DNA from: DASZXJ01 sp035545895
Lineage (GTDB): Bacteria > Planctomycetota > Phycisphaerae > Tepidisphaerales > Tepidisphaeraceae
Assembly: GCA_035545895.1 (NCBI GenBank)
Contig: DASZXJ010000106.1
Location: forward strand, 1 to 38,085
Direction: 5' to 3'
DNA length: 38,085 nucleotides
The notes beneath the pieces were generated by a model, which saw only the letters and a list, made by a program, of their open reading frames with translations, did no database searches and was not told the origin of the DNA. Both the position numbers and the translations under genes were made by a program. Shown in pieces: positions 15,618 to 25,050 of this stretch. How positions within the stretch are numbered: the first letter of the stretch is position 1; each line of letters starts with the position of its first letter.

Positions 15618-16415
15618 CTAAAGTTCACGCATGGGAATGAACGTGAAATCCTGGAGGAGGCGCTCCAATTTCTCTTCCAGCGTTTTCGTTCCGGCGTAGA
15701 CGATCAGTTTCATTTTCAAACCCGTCTTGAGCCGTGGTAAATCGGGATCAAACTCCCGGGGATGAAAATAGACGTTGCCGGCGATGTTTTTCTTGTTCAA
15801 ACTTCGCAAGCCTGCGCGGATGACAGGGTATGGAAGCAGGCGATAATACATGCCGCCGCCGAAGGGAATGGACAGGCCCGCCATGGAGTAGGTCGTGATG
15901 GGGAATTCCTTCAGGCCGTTGGAATGGGTGTAGGGAAATCGTCCGCCATCGCGGTAGCCGTGGAATGCGCCGGCGATGGGGTTGATGCTCGTGTCGTATT
16001 GCAAGCCCAGCTTGCGCAGGCTGTCGATGGCCCAGAGTGAGTCCTTGCGGATTGAAAAAAACGGGGCTCGGAAACCGAGGACGGGCTCGCCGGTGAGTTG
16101 TTTCAGGAAATCCAGAGATTGGCGCATTTCCTTTTCAAATTCATCAGGCTGAAGTTTGAACAGGGGCAGATGACGATAGCCATGGCTGCCGATCTCGTGG
16201 CCGGCGCGATGGATGGCGCGGATTTCCTCGGGGAATTTTTCGGCAACTTCGCCGAGCACGAAAAAGGTGCAGCGAACATTGTATTTCGCCAGGACGGTTA
16301 ACAGACGCTTGGTATCGCTCGGCACACGGCTGGGATATTGCTGCCACCCATCGATGTTCCGCGCCGCGAAAGGCTGAAACCAGTCTTCAAAATCGATGGA
16401 GAGGGCATTTTTCAT
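15618..16415 (-). CDS. Polysaccharide deacetylase, XrtA/PEP-CTERM locus type
   Basis: A 265-residue NodB-fold enzyme expected to remove acetyl groups from an exopolysaccharide. It begins MKNALSIDFEDWF (metal/catalytic Asp8 and Asp11 region), then HEIGSHGYRH (73-82) with metal histidines, GFRAPFFSI (114-122), DTSINPI and YFHPREFDPD (216-225). Start, motifs and C-terminal DUF3473-like part match the deacetylase of exosortase/PEP-CTERM loci. I chose the ATG at 16415 because DFEDW normally follows within ten residues. An ATG at 16466, overlapping the upstream gene, would add 17 residues encoded by repeat-like DNA. No exosortase is in the window. Confidence 0.88.
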   Translation of the reverse strand: MKNALSIDFEDWFQPFAARNIDGWQQYPSRVPSDTKRLLTVLAKYNVRCTFFVLGEVAEKFPEEIRAIHRAGHEIGSHGYRHLPLFKLQPDEFEKEMRQSLDFLKQLTGEPVLGFRAPFFSIRKDSLWAIDSLRKLGLQYDTSINPIAGAFHGYRDGGRFPYTHSNGLKEFPITTYSMAGLSIPFGGGMYYRLLPYPVIRAGLRSLNKKNIAGNVYFHPREFDPDLPRLKTGLKMKLIVYAGTKTLEEKLERLLQDFTFIPMREL

Positions 16416-16452
16416 TTTCGATCGCAGATTTTGGATTTCGGATTGTAAAGAC

Positions 16453-18111
16453 TCAATGTCTGGCATCCAAAACCGGCACAGCGACCGGCCAGCCGCTGAG
16501 GACGCCGGGACGGATGCGCAGCGCCTGGCCGTCCTTGATCTCATACAAATGCCAAGCTGTGTCATCCGATTCGATGATCTGACCATCGTGCGTTCGGAAA
16601 GCGAAATGCCCGATCGCCCAGACTGGCGGCTGATAGAGGTAATAGCGCACGTGGTGCTGCGTCAACCACGCGATGAGATCGGCGTTGGGCTCGCGACACA
16701 GTTCTTGCGGCACGTTGATGATGCTGCGATTGGTCAGAAAATTCAGCGCCCGGCGATAGCCGTCGGAATAGGAGATTTTGCCGATGTTTTCGATTCGCTG
16801 GCTGATGGCGATTTCATGCATGTCGTCGGGATGCTCGTTCAGATAAAACGCCGATTCGATCAGCGATTTGTGCAGGCCGCCCTGATAGCGCTCGTAAAAA
16901 TGGGTTGCGTGCATGGCGCTGGCTTCGATGAGATAGGTTGCGCCGTTCAAACCCAGCACGCTGGCGAAAAACAGGTTCAGACCCAGTGGCCGCAACCATA
17001 TGCGGGCATGTCTTAATTTCTCGGAAAACTCGACGATGGCCTCATACGACGCCAGCACGACAAACGGAGCCAAAGGCACGATGTAACGCGTGACCGCGTC
17101 AGGCCAATTGGCGCCCAGCGCAATGACGTATAGCGCGCCGCCCAGCCATGCCCATCGTCGCCGGCGAATGGCGGGAACAATTACAAAAAGAAGGATCAGG
17201 ATCGAGAGCAGCCACCCCACCGCCGAGTCGGCGGGGCGGGAAAATCGAAACGTCTGCGCCGGCTGCCACAGCAAACCGCCCAGCCATTGGCCGAAGTTGA
17301 GGAATCGCTCGACCGGATCGACCCTGTTGACAATGTCATAAGTGCCCGCCAGAAACGTGTCATATCGAGGGTCAAGCTGCGAAGGATCGATGGCGCGAAG
17401 CTGGCGCAGGGACAGGAAGACGATCACCGTCGCGGCAGCGGCCAACAGAACCGCCAGCCACCGGCGATTGGCGCGAGGCCAGAGTTCTCCGTGCAATAAT
17501 GCTCCAGCCAGAACGGCAAACCAGGGGAGTGCTGCCTCGCGCACGGCGGCGGCGGCGCTGCATAACAGGATCAGCACAACGATATTTGCCCACGAATCGC
17601 GCCCGCTGCTGATGCGCAGCGCCATCGCAACCGCCGCCACCGCCAGCAGGGCAAACAGGGAATCTGAAAAGAACATGTAGCTCAGCGGAAAGACCGGTTC
17701 CAGAATGGCGGCCGTCACGATGCAAAGTCCGGCGATCAGAGGTGTGGCACATTCCAACAGCAATCGATAGCTGAGCAGCAAAAACCCGAGCATGAACGTC
17801 ATCGGCAGGAGCTTTAAGAACCAAATCTGCGGGCTGATCTTCATCGCCCCAGCCAATACATAAGGCCAGCCCTGCGGGACGCGCACGACCGGCTCGCCAT
17901 TGAATTGATAGCCGCGACCCTGCGCGATATTACGAGCCAGCGACAGAAACACCTCGCTGTCCCCATGGCGCACCCAGAATGGATTTTGCAGCAGCAAATA
18001 TAGAGCGATGATGAAGCAACTGACGATCAGCGCGAGCCTGGACGATCCGCGCGACCCAGGCTGAAGCAGGGGCGGAGCAACAGATTCATCGATGGTGGCC
18101 AGCGTAGACAT
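16453..18111 (-). CDS. GT39/PMT-like membrane glycosyltransferase (paralog 1)
   Basis: A 552-residue membrane protein with about 10-12 hydrophobic segments. After the first helix comes NPFWVRHGDSEVFLSLARN, with an acidic residue (Asp51) in the first periplasmic loop as in GT-C enzymes of the PMT/ArnT type. A soluble C-terminal domain (from about 390) contains a Tyr-rich stretch, VRYYLYQPPVW. It clearly resembles the next gene upstream in sequence and layout, so the two are likely a tandem duplication. The ATG at 18111 follows the neighbour's stop closely; a GTG at 18117 would overlap it. The lipid-linked sugar donor is unknown. Confidence 0.72.
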   Translation of the reverse strand: MSTLATIDESVAPPLLQPGSRGSSRLALIVSCFIIALYLLLQNPFWVRHGDSEVFLSLARNIAQGRGYQFNGEPVVRVPQGWPYVLAGAMKISPQIWFLKLLPMTFMLGFLLLSYRLLLECATPLIAGLCIVTAAILEPVFPLSYMFFSDSLFALLAVAAVAMALRISSGRDSWANIVVLILLCSAAAAVREAALPWFAVLAGALLHGELWPRANRRWLAVLLAAAATVIVFLSLRQLRAIDPSQLDPRYDTFLAGTYDIVNRVDPVERFLNFGQWLGGLLWQPAQTFRFSRPADSAVGWLLSILILLFVIVPAIRRRRWAWLGGALYVIALGANWPDAVTRYIVPLAPFVVLASYEAIVEFSEKLRHARIWLRPLGLNLFFASVLGLNGATYLIEASAMHATHFYERYQGGLHKSLIESAFYLNEHPDDMHEIAISQRIENIGKISYSDGYRRALNFLTNRSIINVPQELCREPNADLIAWLTQHHVRYYLYQPPVWAIGHFAFRTHDGQIIESDDTAWHLYEIKDGQALRIRPGVLSGWPVAVPVLDARH

Positions 18112-18113
18112 GC

Positions 18114-19883
18114 TCACATTCCCGGCACGCGCGTCGGCCAGTCTTTGGAGGGTGAAAGACCCATGACGCGTTTGGCCGAGTCACCCGTACCCGGAATATA
18201 ATAAAGCCGCCAGCCCGCGCCGGTTTCCACCGCAGGCTGATCGCTCATGAGTTCCTGCAAAAATCCCACGCGGAAATGAAATAATCGCCAGGGCGACACT
18301 TCGGTCTGGTACAGTACATACTTCACGCCGAGCCCGCGCGCCCACGCCAGGAAATGCGGATTATCGCGCGGATCACCCAGCCGGACATATCGGCCGTTGA
18401 CGCCGACGATCGATTTGCCCGTCAACATGGATGTCACGCGCAACCCGAGCCGGCTGATTCTCACCTTTCCGAGATTGACATAGCGATCGGTCGCACCGAT
18501 TTCCAGATCGCCGGCATTGTGGGCGGTTAGCCATCTCGAAACCGAAATCAGATCGGCATCCATGCCAGCTTCGTAATTGGCGTAAAAGTCTTCGGATCGT
18601 GCGACCCAGACATCAACCGCCCAGAGCGCACCGTTGCAGATGACCAGCGAAACGACGAAGTACCCTGCCAGCACTCTGCATGTTTGCGCCACCGCCGGAT
18701 TTGGCCAGCGCAGGCGGATCAATTCCATTCCCCGAAAAACGCCCAGGATGATGAACGGTGCGATCGGCACGAGATACCGCGCATTGGGCGCCGGCCAATT
18801 GAGCGCCAGCATGAATGAATAAAGAAGCATGGCCGGCCAAAACCATTGTCGCGAACGAGCCATTTGCAGGCCGGCAATCAGCCATGACAACAGCGCCATC
18901 GATCCGACAGCCAGACTGACCAGACCGAGCAGATTGCTGCTTCGTCCCAATCGCAGCGGCTGCCACAGCAGATAGCCGATCCAGTTGCCCCATGCGATCG
19001 CTCGCGCGATCAAGCCGGTGATTCCGCCTCGCGCGGGGTTGAACAGCGAATAGGTTGTCGCGACGTTGGCATCAGCGCGGTCAACGGGAACGCCATTGTC
19101 TTCGCCGATGACGCCCGATTCGCGAATTTCGCGCTGTATTTCAGCCGAGACGCGCAGTTCATAACGTACGGCAATGAACGCCAGCAGTGTCGCCAGGCCG
19201 GTAATGAACGCATACACCCACGCGCGATTGATTCGCGGCATCAATTCATCGTGCAGCAGCGCCGCCCCGACGAGCAGCCAGCTCAGCAATCCCGCCCAGC
19301 GCACGATGACAGCCGCCACACACAGGAGCGTCAACGCGGCGACGCGCCACCCAGCCGTGCGCCCTTCCTTGATCTGAAACGCCAGCAGCAGTGCCGCCGA
19401 TGAAATCAGGCAAAACATCGCGTCGCTGTGCAACCAGAAGGTGAGCGAATAAACGTGCGAGATCAAACCCGCCAGGACAATCGCCAGCGCCGATGTCCAG
19501 GCCGATGCAAATCGCCTGCAGATCCAGAAGTCGATCGCCAGCGCGCCGAACATGCAGCTCATGGTGATGAGCTTGAGGACGAGAAACGTCGGGCTGATTT
19601 TCATCACCCCCGCCATGAAATATTGCCATCCCGGCGGCACGAGCGTAACGGGCAGGCCGTTGAACATGTTGCCGTGACCTTGTGCGATGCTTCGAGCGGC
19701 GCCGGTGTAGACCTCGCTGTCGCCGCCGGGCACCCAGTAGGGATTTTGCAGGAGCAGGTAGATGATCAGCAGCACGCCGGTGGCGACGGCCCAGGCGAGC
19801 CAGTCGGATGAGGCATGCTCGCGCGGCGCGTGAATCGCTGCGATTGTCCTTGGAATGCGTGGAATGTCCGCGGCCGTTGTCAT
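18114..19883 (-). CDS. GT39/PMT-like membrane glycosyltransferase (paralog 2)
   Basis: A 589-residue polytopic membrane protein. The first periplasmic loop reads NPYWVPGGDSEVYTGAARS (about 48-66), with Asp55 in the position expected of GT-C catalysis, followed by IAQGHGNMFNGLPV and PPGWQYFMAGVMKIS, all shared with paralog 1. The C-terminal soluble part contains GVKYVLYQTEVSPW, again matching paralog 1. The ATG at 19883 overlaps the upstream methyltransferase stop by four bases; an open stretch further upstream lies over that gene. The function is probably sugar transfer from a polyprenyl carrier during surface polysaccharide or glycoprotein synthesis. Confidence 0.74.
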   Translation of the reverse strand: MTTAADIPRIPRTIAAIHAPREHASSDWLAWAVATGVLLIIYLLLQNPYWVPGGDSEVYTGAARSIAQGHGNMFNGLPVTLVPPGWQYFMAGVMKISPTFLVLKLITMSCMFGALAIDFWICRRFASAWTSALAIVLAGLISHVYSLTFWLHSDAMFCLISSAALLLAFQIKEGRTAGWRVAALTLLCVAAVIVRWAGLLSWLLVGAALLHDELMPRINRAWVYAFITGLATLLAFIAVRYELRVSAEIQREIRESGVIGEDNGVPVDRADANVATTYSLFNPARGGITGLIARAIAWGNWIGYLLWQPLRLGRSSNLLGLVSLAVGSMALLSWLIAGLQMARSRQWFWPAMLLYSFMLALNWPAPNARYLVPIAPFIILGVFRGMELIRLRWPNPAVAQTCRVLAGYFVVSLVICNGALWAVDVWVARSEDFYANYEAGMDADLISVSRWLTAHNAGDLEIGATDRYVNLGKVRISRLGLRVTSMLTGKSIVGVNGRYVRLGDPRDNPHFLAWARGLGVKYVLYQTEVSPWRLFHFRVGFLQELMSDQPAVETGAGWRLYYIPGTGDSAKRVMGLSPSKDWPTRVPGM

Positions 19884-20713
19884 GCGGTTTTTTTCAGCGC
19901 GTGCATGCAGAAGATGGTCCGCGAGCGAAAGCCGCCCGTCCAACCCTTCCCGCTCAGCAGATCAGTCGCGGCCTTGTATACCCGTACCGGAAACGACCAG
20001 GGCAGCAGATGCGGCTCGGTCCGGCGAACATAATCGCTGGTCAGGATGCCGTCTTCGTTCATCCGGTTCAATTCCTGCTGCGGATCGATCCCACCGGCAA
20101 AATCAAATCGCCGCGAAACGGTGAGCATCAGCTCGGCTGCCTCTCGGCGCGGCAGCGTAAACTTGCCGTCCAGCGACAAATCGAAGGTGATGACAAGCAA
20201 CCCGCCCGGCTTGAGAACCCGGGCAAACTCCTCAACGATCTGAGCATAATTATCGGTGTGTTCCAGCACGGAAATGCAGCAGATTGCATCGAGGCTCGCA
20301 TCGCCCAGCGGAAGGCTTTGCAACGGACATTGCAGGAAACTGACCTTATCCTGCTGGCGGTCGTGATTGATCCGCTGAAACATCGGAGCGTATGAAGGAT
20401 CGTAGTCACAGCAGATAAACTGGGTTTGCGGCAGGTTTTCGATGATGAAATAGGGAAAATAAGTAACACCCGACCCGGCATCGAGTACCTTGGCGGGCTT
20501 AAACTCGAGCAATCGCTGGGCGACATAGGGGTATTCCCAACGCCGGCTCCAGAGTTTGAACGGGTCCAGGCCCCAATGCCGACCATACCCCGCCATGGCT
20601 TTCTGGTGGCGTTCAATGAACTGGCGATTGAAATCGACGTGCTGCCGATAAAAATCGGTGTTCTTGAGCAGACCAAGGTCTTTGAGGCTCGGAATTCCGT
20701 CCGGCAATCGCAT
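19880..20713 (-). CDS. SAM-dependent methyltransferase (class I, type 11-like)
   Basis: A 277-residue protein with the SAM motif VLDAGSGVTYFP (about 76-87), an acidic ribose-binding strand end in FICCDYDPSY, and the later ICCISVLEHTDNY and RVLKPGGLLVITFD motifs of type-11 methyltransferases. The ATG at 20713 is preceded by GGAG seven bases upstream, so I prefer it to earlier in-frame starts. It is the first gene of the polysaccharide operon: 154 bases separate it from moxR, and ATGA coupling joins it to the downstream glycosyltransferase. I see only a weak promoter candidate in the gap. Confidence 0.85.
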   Translation of the reverse strand: MRLPDGIPSLKDLGLLKNTDFYRQHVDFNRQFIERHQKAMAGYGRHWGLDPFKLWSRRWEYPYVAQRLLEFKPAKVLDAGSGVTYFPYFIIENLPQTQFICCDYDPSYAPMFQRINHDRQQDKVSFLQCPLQSLPLGDASLDAICCISVLEHTDNYAQIVEEFARVLKPGGLLVITFDLSLDGKFTLPRREAAELMLTVSRRFDFAGGIDPQQELNRMNEDGILTSDYVRRTEPHLLPWSFPVRVYKAATDLLSGKGWTGGFRSRTIFCMHALKKTA

Positions 20714-20867
20714 GCCACATCTCCACATCGCGCCCAAGGCGCATGAGGGAGCGAATCGTAATGAGACGACGCATCCCATGCAATCGGGGAATGACAGTGG
20801 AACATTCCAACTGATCAGTCAACAAACTGAACTGAAGTGGAATGCCAGCATGGCCTGACGCCGTCAC

Positions 20868-21911
<1,044 letters not shown>

Positions 21912-21954
21912 GACTGTCCTTTCAAATTCATTTCAGCCACAATGGTTTAGGTGG

Positions 21955-24900
21955 CTAATCTTTTCCTTCTTCTTTCTGTTTAATCTGCTGTCGAGCACGC
22001 TTTTTCGCCCTTAGCAGGTTGGCTGTTCTATTCATTTCGTCAACTGAACAATCTTCTGGCTGAGCTGCAGGCAAAGCTGATTCACTTATCATCTCGCCAT
22101 CGCGAGGCGTCTCAGAAATGTCCGTTCCATCCGCCGGCGAGCGATCAAGGACTGCATCCGAAATCTTGATGGAATTGATGACCGCCCCGCGCGCACGTTT
22201 CAGCGACTGAAGCGTGGCGCCGGGTTCCACCTTCCGTACTGTCGTGAAGTCGCGAACCAAACCGGCAAATGCGAGTCCGACTCCATGTACCGACAGTCGG
22301 TCCCATGCAATTTTTCGGGCTGCAACATCTAAAAGCAAAATACCCATTGCCATAGGCAGCATGAGGTCCCACACAGGCAACGAAGACGACGATTCCGTTA
22401 AACCTTCCCGCGCGAACAAATCCGTCATATTTGCGTCAAGACCGGGATGAATGCGTCCGCCCGTTCGAACCGCGAGACTGGTCAGCAGCGCATTGTTATC
22501 GTGCAAATCCCGAAATTCGGGAGAGCCATTGATCGAAATCCCTGCCACCAACGTGCCTCGCTGACCTTGCGGACCCTGATATTGGATGACCGATACATAG
22601 TTGTCTGAATTGGGCGTTTCAATGCTTCCTTCATAACGGCCGGGACTGGTTTGCGTCAGCTTTATATTTTGAGTAACGGAAGGGCCGTCCGCTCCAGCCA
22701 CTTTCCCGGCAAATTGAAAGAAGTTGAGCCGTTGCTGTGCCTGATTGATCGCCTCGACAACGATTTTGGTGTGATCCCCATCCCGCTCGGTGGTGACATC
22801 AAAATCCGGATTAAACGCCGGGCGCGCCACTTGGCGCAGCAGTTGCGACCAAAAGCTGGCAAAGTTCGGCGATGCGGTCCATGCCGATGCCCATCGCCGC
22901 GTCACATCGCTGGTGAATACGGCAACATGTCCCAAGCCAGCCTGACGATAGGCAAGCAGTGGATCGTGGTAACTGTTGCTCGCGCTCAGAAGTAATTGCG
23001 ATGAGGGTTCCAGCCGGGACGATGTCAGGACCATACCATTCAGATCGGGCATGGAAAACTGCGCCAATGTGGGGAAAAGCTCTTGCAGGCCTGGCAACTG
23101 TGAAACGCGAATCCCACCCGCCGGTTCACTGATGAGCGATCGGCGCAAGGTACGCGCTTCACGAATAAAGACCTGACTCAACTCATGCGGATCATCCGTT
23201 GCATACATGGTCCCTTTGCCGGCAGCGGCCAATTGTGAAAGCAGTTTACGGTCCGCATCGCCACCAACAGCAATCGTTGAAAGCGTAATATGAGCGGCAG
23301 GCAGCCGTCGCAAAATACGGTCGTAATCGTAAGGTTCGCTGATTCCATCGGTCAGAAGCAAAATGCGCTTGATAGCTGCCTGGGATGAATCGATTTTCTC
23401 AAGCGCATCAACAGCCTGGTTCAAAGCCGGCCCGATGGCTGTGCCACCTGCCGGCGAGATTCCCCGAATTTTCTGTATCGTCCAAACCGGATCCCGGTTT
23501 TCTGCCAGCGGAACTTCCCAAGTCGACGCGGCATCAAAGGCGATCACTCCCAGCAAATCCCCCTTCAATAAAGCCCGCGTCGCGAGAATGGCCGATTCGT
23601 TTGCGCTCTGCTGCTTGCTGACGGCAGGATCTCTCGACATTGGCTGGGCCATCGATCCGGAATGATCGAGCACCAGCACCAATGCCCCTGAGTAGATGAT
23701 CCGTTGCGCAGGCACATCGAGTGATACCGGCAGAATCTTTTCCAATTCGCTGCCCTGCCACCCGCCAGCGCCCAAAGCTTCAGGCCCGCCTATCACAACA
23801 AGGCCGCCGCCAAAATCGCGCACATATTGCGTCAACAACTGATCCTGTTCGGCGTTCAACCCAGCCACCCCGTGCGGGACATTTCCGAGAACAACGGCGT
23901 CATACGATTGCAAATCAACCTGCCTCACGGGAAAACCGTCAACCGAGATGCGATCGAGTTGTGCCGTGCCGATGCCCGATGAATTGATCGCCGCCGCGAG
24001 AGGATCGCCCTCCCCAGCGGGGTAATGATCGACGTAAAGAATCCGGCCTTTGCCTCTGACAAACGTAAATGCAAAAGCGGAATTGTTTCCGGTCAACATA
24101 TCCGAGGCCGTCGAGTCTGCCACAAACGACGCGCGATATTCATTGATGCCGCTTTCCTGCGCAGCGGGCAACTTCAGATGAATATGATTGGAGCCGGGTT
24201 TGAGTGTTGTCGCCCTCCAGGTTTGTACACCCGGTAAATCGGGATCCAAATCCATTGGGACATCGCGATTGGCGAGCATCAACTTGCCGCTCACCGGTTC
24301 GGCGTTGGTCGATCGCACAATAACATCGACCGCAAACGGCTCGCCCTGACGAACTGAGACCGGAGCGATCAGGCGATCAACCATGATTTCGTGGTGAACA
24401 TCATAATGCAGCGGAATGACGTCGATCGGAATCCTCGCCGCCGAAGCCGCACTGGCGGCGGAGTCGGTGTCCCCTTGCGTGGCGTTTCCATCGGAAATAA
24501 GCACGAGGCGCTTCATCGCATCACCGGTGAAACAGGCCAATCCCAGATTGATGGCTGAAGCCAGATCGGTCCCGTCAATGCGAGCGTCGATGATTCCGCC
24601 GTTTGCCTGTATAGGTCTTCCGGGCAGGAAATCAATTTGTGAATGCTCCGCGAAGTGAACGGCTCCCATCGCATCGTCCTGCAAGGGACGGCGGGCATAG
24701 GCGTCGGTCATGAAATTCGCGATGGATGATGAGAGGCTGATGTTGGGCGGAGTTGGAATATTTTGAACGGAGGCCGATATGTCGCGGAGAACGACAACTT
24801 CAACATTGCGATGCGTCCGGTTCCACCTCGGACCAGCAAGGATCATGACGAGCAATCCGAGTAAGACCAGCCGTATGCTCAGGCAAACGTTCTGTCGCAC

Positions 24901-25050
24901 CGGACCGAGCCAATTCAGGGATTTCGTTCCCATCCAGACGATCGGCAGGGCGATCGCGAGATAAAGAATCGCGACCTGCGGCAAACTCAAGTAATCGAAC
25001 TTGAGCGGCGAGGAGAGATGATTGAAGATTTCATCAAGACTGTTCGGCAT
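21955..25050 (-). CDS. Large membrane VWA / amidotransferase-like protein, paralog B (two intact MIDAS motifs)
   Basis: A 1031-residue protein. Two N-terminal helices (about 25-45 and 55-73) are followed by a VWA-like domain with MIDAS residues in RDISASV (Asp90, Ser92, Ser94) and LISDGNATQGD. A class I amidotransferase-like domain follows (about 335-445, GGGLVVIGGPEALGAGGW) with a second VWA inserted or appended: LDHSGSMAQP (Asp462, Ser464, Ser466), GGTAIGPAL and LLLTDGISEP. One helix near 893-912 precedes a basic tail containing LLRAKKRARQQIKQ. Both metal sites look intact. It overlaps the upstream paralog by 17 bases and precedes moxR, so it is the likely MoxR client or partner. Confidence 0.88.
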   Translation of the reverse strand: MPNSLDEIFNHLSSPLKFDYLSLPQVAILYLAIALPIVWMGTKSLNWLGPVRQNVCLSIRLVLLGLLVMILAGPRWNRTHRNVEVVVLRDISASVQNIPTPPNISLSSSIANFMTDAYARRPLQDDAMGAVHFAEHSQIDFLPGRPIQANGGIIDARIDGTDLASAINLGLACFTGDAMKRLVLISDGNATQGDTDSAASAASAARIPIDVIPLHYDVHHEIMVDRLIAPVSVRQGEPFAVDVIVRSTNAEPVSGKLMLANRDVPMDLDPDLPGVQTWRATTLKPGSNHIHLKLPAAQESGINEYRASFVADSTASDMLTGNNSAFAFTFVRGKGRILYVDHYPAGEGDPLAAAINSSGIGTAQLDRISVDGFPVRQVDLQSYDAVVLGNVPHGVAGLNAEQDQLLTQYVRDFGGGLVVIGGPEALGAGGWQGSELEKILPVSLDVPAQRIIYSGALVLVLDHSGSMAQPMSRDPAVSKQQSANESAILATRALLKGDLLGVIAFDAASTWEVPLAENRDPVWTIQKIRGISPAGGTAIGPALNQAVDALEKIDSSQAAIKRILLLTDGISEPYDYDRILRRLPAAHITLSTIAVGGDADRKLLSQLAAAGKGTMYATDDPHELSQVFIREARTLRRSLISEPAGGIRVSQLPGLQELFPTLAQFSMPDLNGMVLTSSRLEPSSQLLLSASNSYHDPLLAYRQAGLGHVAVFTSDVTRRWASAWTASPNFASFWSQLLRQVARPAFNPDFDVTTERDGDHTKIVVEAINQAQQRLNFFQFAGKVAGADGPSVTQNIKLTQTSPGRYEGSIETPNSDNYVSVIQYQGPQGQRGTLVAGISINGSPEFRDLHDNNALLTSLAVRTGGRIHPGLDANMTDLFAREGLTESSSSLPVWDLMLPMAMGILLLDVAARKIAWDRLSVHGVGLAFAGLVRDFTTVRKVEPGATLQSLKRARGAVINSIKISDAVLDRSPADGTDISETPRDGEMISESALPAAQPEDCSVDEMNRTANLLRAKKRARQQIKQKEEGKD

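Noticed and set aside
20714..20867. Terminator or strong promoter between moxR and the polysaccharide cluster
   Set aside because: Only short palindromes without T-tract and a weak TTGCAT/TACGAT pair are present; nothing firm enough to list.
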